25,928 nt of DNA, from IMG/VR virus record IMGVR_UViG_3300030380_003844, positions 1-25,928 of that record, one strand, 5' to 3'. A model generated the notes under the pieces. It made no database searches. It was not told where the DNA came from and worked only from the letters and a program-made list of their open reading frames with translations. Position numbers and translations under genes: made by a program. Below are positions 21,232 to 25,928 of this stretch, piece after piece (the first letter of the stretch is position 1; each line of letters starts with the position of its first letter). The stretch is from a virus.

Positions 21232-23520
21232 ATGTCACTTAACAAAATTTTAAACAGACCGATGTTTAGAAAAGAGGCACTTAGAAAAGGTGCTCTTAAA
21301 ACTATTAATGCACGAACAGGAAGAATGGTGGGAATGAACGTTCCTGGAGGAGCTATAGATTACGTACAAAAAGGAGGTGGCTTTTACGATCCTAAAACAG
21401 GAAGATTAGTCGGTGGATTACCTGTAGATCCAAAAAGTACAAACGCTCCAAAGCCTGGTATATTTCAAAGAATAAAATCAGATATAAGAAATTTTCCAGG
21501 AGGTATAAAAAGTGATCCTATTGGTACAATAAAAGGAACAAGACCTTTTGGTTTAGGTGGTGGTATTTCAAGACTTTTAGGTTTCGAGGGAATATATAGT
21601 GCAGTTGATCCTTATGTAGGACAATATATTCAAAATCCTTATGGAAGAATGGCTGCTAGTACAGGTCTATCTATGTTGGGTGCTATGAACCCCTATATAA
21701 GAGGCGCTGGTGTAGTTAAATCTGTTTATGATATGGGTAAAGCTGGATTAAGTAAATTTAACAAAGATACTGCAGAATATAGAGCAAAACCCATTGGTGA
21801 AAAAACTTCATTTAGTCGTATGGGGGATGATGAAGCAGGTGTGTTTATACCTTCGATAGAACAACAAGTAGAATCAGATAAGAAAATTGTACAGGGTAAA
21901 CCAGGAGGAAGGGTAGGATTTGAAAACAGAAATAAAACATTAAAAGCTGAAGGCGACCCACTGCTACAGGACAACGTAGCTAATTCAGATGATATAGCAG
22001 ATCTAGATGCAGTCCAAGAAAATGCTGTGAACATCGACAGTACAGGAATGCCTCCAGGACCTCCAGGAAGCACAGATACTTTACCAACAAAATCTACTAC
22101 GGAAGTAGCTGAAAAAGATATGTCTAAAGATGAAAAGAAAAATATTGAAAAAGAAAACACAGCTCAAGGTAATAATGAAATAGCATTAGGTGGTCCATCC
22201 GATGATGTAGACTTTAATAAAACAATTGCACTTGCTAAAAAATATCAAGAAGAAGTTTTTAAAAATGAGGGATCACAAGCAGGTTTAGTATTTTTAGCTA
22301 ATCTTGCGTCAGGATTATTGACAGGAACTACAAGAAGATCTGGTATTGCTGGAGCTATGGAAGTGTTTGGTCAAGCAATAGGCCCTGCAGTTAATAATTA
22401 CGCAACAATTAAATTAAAAGAAGGTGAGCTTAGAGCTAATAACAGAGAAGCATCACTTAATGCTGCAGTAGATCATATGAAGTTTTTAAACGATGCAGCT
22501 ATAGCAAAAATGGAAGCTTCTGTAGTTGAAAGACCTGATGTAGATCCTGGAGTTGTTCAATTTAGAGGTGCAGACGGTAAGTTAAGAAATTATAGAGGTT
22601 ATGTAGGTAAAGGTGGTACAACTTATTTACCTGGAGGACTTGGTCCTGATGGTAAAGAACAGTTAATACCTATTTCACAATCTGGACCAATAAAAGATTC
22701 TGAAGGAAATGTATTAGGTTCATTTGAAAACTTTCAAAAACAAGACAAAATCAATAATAGATTATTTGAAATTTCTGATATTTTAGGAAATAGATACAAC
22801 GCATTATCTGTAGCTAGAGATGTATTAAAAACATTAAATCAAATGGATGCGTCTGGTGAAAAAGTTAAAGCCGGTGCTGCTTTAGCAGTAGATCAGTTTA
22901 CAAGAAGATTAAGTGGAGTAGCTAAAGAATTAGTTGGTTTAAATGTTTTAGATAATGATATTTCACAAATGACTTTAGGGGCTTTAGAAGATAAAATGAA
23001 TAAATTACAAGAAGATGAATTTGCAGCTATCGACAGATCTGATTTAAGTGATGAAGCTAAAAAAGAAGCAAAAGAAAAAATAAATAAAGATACTTTATTA
23101 GAAAAAGCAAGAAAAAAACTAAAAGGCAGAGGAATTTTATCTGGACTTACAAGAGAAGAACAAGAAAAACTTGCAGTACAAGAAGTAACATTAACTTACG
23201 CTTTAGCTAATACGTTTAAAGATCAAGATAGATTAACACAAAGAGACGTTAATGCTGCTAAAGAAATTGTAAATATATTTTCATTAGGAAGATCTTCAGC
23301 TGACGTAAGAGCATCTATTACCGCTATTGCTAATCAACTTGAATCCGACATTAGAAGACAAGAAGAATTATTTAGAGACGCGGGTGGTTTAGAATCTAGA
23401 ATTACAAATCTAAGAGGTTTAGCTGAATTTGAAACATTTGATAAGGGCACAGTTGAATCACAACTTAGTAAAGATTTAAGTTTAGAAGAGATAGAAAATA
23501 TTATTGAAGGGATAAACTAA
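21232..23520 (+). CDS. large internal virion / ejection protein
   Basis: A 762-residue protein, GGAG upstream of the ATG. Residues 1-120 are basic and Gly-rich (two repeats of TGR-hydrophobic-G: TGRMVG and TGRLVG). About 120-180 is hydrophobic. About 220-330 is acidic and disordered, with Asp/Glu/Lys runs. From about 345 a helical region begins (AGLVFLANLASGLLTG). The C-terminus (about 600-762) is Lys/Glu-rich helix with LTYALANTFKDQDRLTQRDV (about 657-676), a segment I recall from similar marine phage proteins. No enzymatic motif is visible. The one-base overlap with the following gene (TAATG) suggests an ejectosome pair. Confidence 0.65.
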   Translation: MSLNKILNRPMFRKEALRKGALKTINARTGRMVGMNVPGGAIDYVQKGGGFYDPKTGRLVGGLPVDPKSTNAPKPGIFQRIKSDIRNFPGGIKSDPIGTIKGTRPFGLGGGISRLLGFEGIYSAVDPYVGQYIQNPYGRMAASTGLSMLGAMNPYIRGAGVVKSVYDMGKAGLSKFNKDTAEYRAKPIGEKTSFSRMGDDEAGVFIPSIEQQVESDKKIVQGKPGGRVGFENRNKTLKAEGDPLLQDNVANSDDIADLDAVQENAVNIDSTGMPPGPPGSTDTLPTKSTTEVAEKDMSKDEKKNIEKENTAQGNNEIALGGPSDDVDFNKTIALAKKYQEEVFKNEGSQAGLVFLANLASGLLTGTTRRSGIAGAMEVFGQAIGPAVNNYATIKLKEGELRANNREASLNAAVDHMKFLNDAAIAKMEASVVERPDVDPGVVQFRGADGKLRNYRGYVGKGGTTYLPGGLGPDGKEQLIPISQSGPIKDSEGNVLGSFENFQKQDKINNRLFEISDILGNRYNALSVARDVLKTLNQMDASGEKVKAGAALAVDQFTRRLSGVAKELVGLNVLDNDISQMTLGALEDKMNKLQEDEFAAIDRSDLSDEAKKEAKEKINKDTLLEKARKKLKGRGILSGLTREEQEKLAVQEVTLTYALANTFKDQDRLTQRDVNAAKEIVNIFSLGRSSADVRASITAIANQLESDIRRQEELFRDAGGLESRITNLRGLAEFETFDKGTVESQLSKDLSLEEIENIIEGIN

Positions 23521-24512
23521 TGGCTTCCTTAAAAGATATTCAAGATCAAATTGATAACAATACTTTTGATCCAAGTAAATTAAATTCAAGACAAAGACAA
23601 GCAGTAGATGAAGCTATAAGACGAGGATTAATTACTGGTCCTTCAATGTCAGAATTACAATCACAAAGAGCAGGTGCTGCAAAAGATGTAGCTACTATTG
23701 ACGAGGCAGTAAAGAATCCAATCGGCGTAAGATTACAGCAAACAGGAAGCTCTTTAGATGGTAGATCAGAAGCAGTTCTTGCTGGAGATCTTATAGGATC
23801 TATTACACCTTATGTTTCAATGAGAAAAAAAATATTTAGTGCAGCTAAATCAAAAGTACCAGGAGATAAATCAACTGGACTATTTGCTAGAACTAAAATG
23901 TTTAGTAACTTTGCTGATAAACTTACAACAAGATTACCAGGTAGATTTAAATTACTTGGTGGTTTAGCAAAATTAGTTGCAAAAGTAGCAGACCCAACTG
24001 TTGGTAGAGTGTTAGCTAGTCCACTTGGAAAAGCAGAAGTATACTCTGTATTAGGTGGTACTGCAGGTGCAGGCGCAGGTTCAGTTACTTACGACATGTT
24101 AAATGAAACTGTTGGAGTTGCTGCAATGGATGCAATAGCTTCTGACATGGAAAACATGAGTCCAAAAGAAGTTAATACAGATATGATGGCAAATGCAGCG
24201 GACTCAATGTTTACCGCTTTGGCTTGGAACGCTGGTGCCGCAACACTGACACCGGTTATTACAAAAGGTTTAGGTAAAGTTGGAAGATTAATGATTGGTG
24301 CTAAATCAAAAGATGCAAAAGAATTAGTTAACATTGCAAGAGATAAAGGTTTACCACTACCTATGGTAATGACTGCACAAGAAGGTACAGGTCTTCTTGG
24401 TGGCTTTGCAAGTAAATATTTTAAAGTACTTGGTATTATGCCATTTATTAATGGTATTGGAAAAGAAGCATTACAAGGTGCAGAACAAAAAGCAGGTAGA
24501 ATATTTGAATAA
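23520..24512 (+). CDS. large ejection protein, N-terminal part, ending at a frame break
   Basis: A 330-residue ORF that starts in the previous stop (TAATG). It has a charged helical N-terminus, then a membrane-active-looking centre (about 175-190, Ala/Gly-rich VLGGTAGAGAGS) and a second hydrophobic stretch (LLGGFASKYFKVLGIMPFING). The frame ends at TAA 24510-24512, right where the +1 frame continues an uninterrupted helical protein to the end of the window. The two look like a single large virion protein, now split. Confidence 0.6.
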   Translation: MASLKDIQDQIDNNTFDPSKLNSRQRQAVDEAIRRGLITGPSMSELQSQRAGAAKDVATIDEAVKNPIGVRLQQTGSSLDGRSEAVLAGDLIGSITPYVSMRKKIFSAAKSKVPGDKSTGLFARTKMFSNFADKLTTRLPGRFKLLGGLAKLVAKVADPTVGRVLASPLGKAEVYSVLGGTAGAGAGSVTYDMLNETVGVAAMDAIASDMENMSPKEVNTDMMANAADSMFTALAWNAGAATLTPVITKGLGKVGRLMIGAKSKDAKELVNIARDKGLPLPMVMTAQEGTGLLGGFASKYFKVLGIMPFINGIGKEALQGAEQKAGRIFE

Positions 24513-25928
24513 TTCTGTTCTTAACTATGGTCCACTTATTAAAACAGGTATGTTATCAGCTACGATTTGGAAACAAGCAGATGAGGCCTTTAAACAAAAT
24601 TCAAATTTAATTAATGCTAGTTATAAAGCTTTTGATACTCTAGCAGATACAATAGGAAACCCAAAAGTTATTCCTACAGGCCATGTCAAAAAAATGGCTG
24701 GAGACTATGTTGATGAATTAGCAATGCAGTTTCCTGGTATAAGAGGTTATGCGCAAGACAAATTAGGAGATGTTCCTTTAAAAGATTTACAAAAACTACA
24801 AGGAACTGGAGATCCACTTGCGTTATTTTTTAGATATATGAACGCAGTAGATGACTTTGTAACTCCAAAACAATACAAAGGTATGATCACAACACTTAAT
24901 AGAGCTATACAACAAACAGGTTATGAAAATATAAGACCTACACTTTGGTCAATTAGAGAAGCTCTTGAAAATGATCTTAATTCATTTGGAGCAAACATAA
25001 CAAAAGAAACATTTTTAAAAGATGACACGGTTAAGGCTGCTTATGAAACTTTAGCTAAAACAAACAAAGCTGCTGCAGATGCAGACATGGCATTAAAAAT
25101 TAAATCTTCAGAACAACTAAGAGATAAACTTTATGGTGCAAATGATACATTTTCTACATTAATGAACTTTTATCAAAGAGCTAATGCTACAAAAGTATTT
25201 AGAGATTACAATGCAACAACATTTACAAATAAAGCTTTAGCTGGAATAGGTGGAATGGAAAAGAAAAAATCACAACGATTCTTTAATGATTTAGCTAACG
25301 ATGTATTTACAAGAGGAGACCCTACTGCAATTAAACAATTTAGACAATTATTAGGTGCTGATAAAATAGTATCTAAGAAGACAGGTCAAGCAATAGGAGT
25401 TACTAAGGGTGGTGGTGAAGCATTATTTAATGCTGCAAAAGCTAGATGGATGTTTAATTCATTCTATAAAGGTTTTGATTCAGCTTCATCTCCTGCAGGT
25501 AGAACAATGATAGATGAAATTATGAACGAATCCACTGTAAGAGCAGGTATTAATGGAACAGTAGATGTTATGGAATCTATGGTGCAAAAAGGAGATGTAG
25601 TAGATTTTAGTTTAGATAAAGTTAAAACAGGAAACAATATCTTTGATGCAACAAAAATAAAATTTAGTCCAAAAGATACATCAGGATTTAATATTAATAA
25701 ATTTATGAGAGAGCTAGGAATAGCAGACCCAACTGATGATGTAGCGAAAGAAAAAATGATATCTATTCTTGGTGGTAGAGGACAAGCAAAAGAATTTGAA
25801 AAGTTTTTAACTTATATGAAAGCAGTATCCGATACTCCAATTGCTGATACATCTACTTTTATGCAAAGAAGATTACAATTAGGTGGTCTTAATTCATTTA
25901 CAGGAGCTTTAGTTCTTGGAGGTTCTGC
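24451..25928 (+). CDS. large ejection protein, C-terminal part (partial, +1 frame)
   Basis: The +1 frame is open from 24373 through 25928 without a stop, more than 500 codons, and continues off the window. The first ATG in this frame is 24451, but the residues before about 24505 look like a shadow of the upstream frame, so the real start may be TTG 24505, ATG 24550, or none (frameshift). The protein is helical, with IKTGMLSATIWKQADEAF soon after the junction, FPGIRGYAQDKLGD, ALFFRYMNAVDDFVTPKQY and many Lys/Ala/Glu helices later. It has no known catalytic motif and fits a long ejection protein. The end lies outside the window. Confidence 0.6.
   Translation, partial: MVLEKKHYKVQNKKQVEYLNNSVLNYGPLIKTGMLSATIWKQADEAFKQNSNLINASYKAFDTLADTIGNPKVIPTGHVKKMAGDYVDELAMQFPGIRGYAQDKLGDVPLKDLQKLQGTGDPLALFFRYMNAVDDFVTPKQYKGMITTLNRAIQQTGYENIRPTLWSIREALENDLNSFGANITKETFLKDDTVKAAYETLAKTNKAAADADMALKIKSSEQLRDKLYGANDTFSTLMNFYQRANATKVFRDYNATTFTNKALAGIGGMEKKKSQRFFNDLANDVFTRGDPTAIKQFRQLLGADKIVSKKTGQAIGVTKGGGEALFNAAKARWMFNSFYKGFDSASSPAGRTMIDEIMNESTVRAGINGTVDVMESMVQKGDVVDFSLDKVKTGNNIFDATKIKFSPKDTSGFNINKFMRELGIADPTDDVAKEKMISILGGRGQAKEFEKFLTYMKAVSDTPIADTSTFMQRRLQLGGLNSFTGALVLGGS

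Noticed and set aside
24496-24515. Programmed ribosomal +1 frameshift like that of release factor 2
   Set aside because: GAA-TAA-TTC does not allow good re-pairing of the Glu tRNA in the +1 frame, and no Shine-Dalgarno-like stimulator at the required close spacing is seen. A split gene or artefact is simpler.

Overview
The window looks like part of the late (lysis, virion assembly and DNA ejection) region of an AT-rich, tailed double-stranded DNA phage from a marine habitat. All supported genes are on the + strand. They are packed with overlaps or gaps of a few bases, and no gene-free stretch exceeds 300 bases. The only gaps of note, at about 1928-2123, 14964-14977, 16346-16376 and 18902-18947, hold a 43-codon gene, promoters or ribosome binding sites. 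I see no tRNA, rRNA, insertion sequence or CRISPR array. P22/SU10-like tail adaptors, a gp10-like tail nozzle and very large ejection proteins point to a short-tailed (podovirus-type) particle. Base composition and gene content resemble phages of SAR11-like and other marine bacteria. The host is inference; no marker in the window fixes it.

Layout. 1-775: end of a coiled-coil protein, a small protein and a zinc M15-type endolysin. 776-1927: a flavin-dependent halogenase directly abutting the endolysin. 1942-3885: a small basic protein and the neck/adaptor proteins. 3904-9262: a long block of fibre and adhesin genes (two fibres sharing a C-terminal domain, a VTG-repeat protein, a glycine-rich probable adhesin) with small companions. 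9284-11799: an accessory block with a conserved protein of unknown function, two tandem 2-oxoglutarate/Fe(II) oxygenases and a third, apparently degenerate relative. 11819-14963: the gp10-like nozzle and small virion proteins. 14978-18901: a second accessory block with a carbamoyltransferase, a JmjC/cupin-like protein, a GT4-type glycosyltransferase and a GT-A-type glycosyltransferase. 18948-25928: internal virion/ejection proteins, including a GNAT-like protein and a very large protein that is split by a +1 frame change near 24505.

How it may work together. The structural genes would build a podovirus neck, tail and fibres. The embedded hydroxylases, glycosyltransferases and carbamoyltransferase are plausible candidates for decorating virion proteins or host surface glycans, because they sit in the late transcription units and not with DNA metabolism genes. 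The halogenase is the most distinctive single gene. Halogenase, oxygenase and carbamoyltransferase genes are visibly more AT-rich than the structural genes around them, which suggests modular acquisition. Several sigma-70-like promoters can be read, and three of them place the -10 box only 5-6 bases before an ATG, which would give leaderless transcripts.
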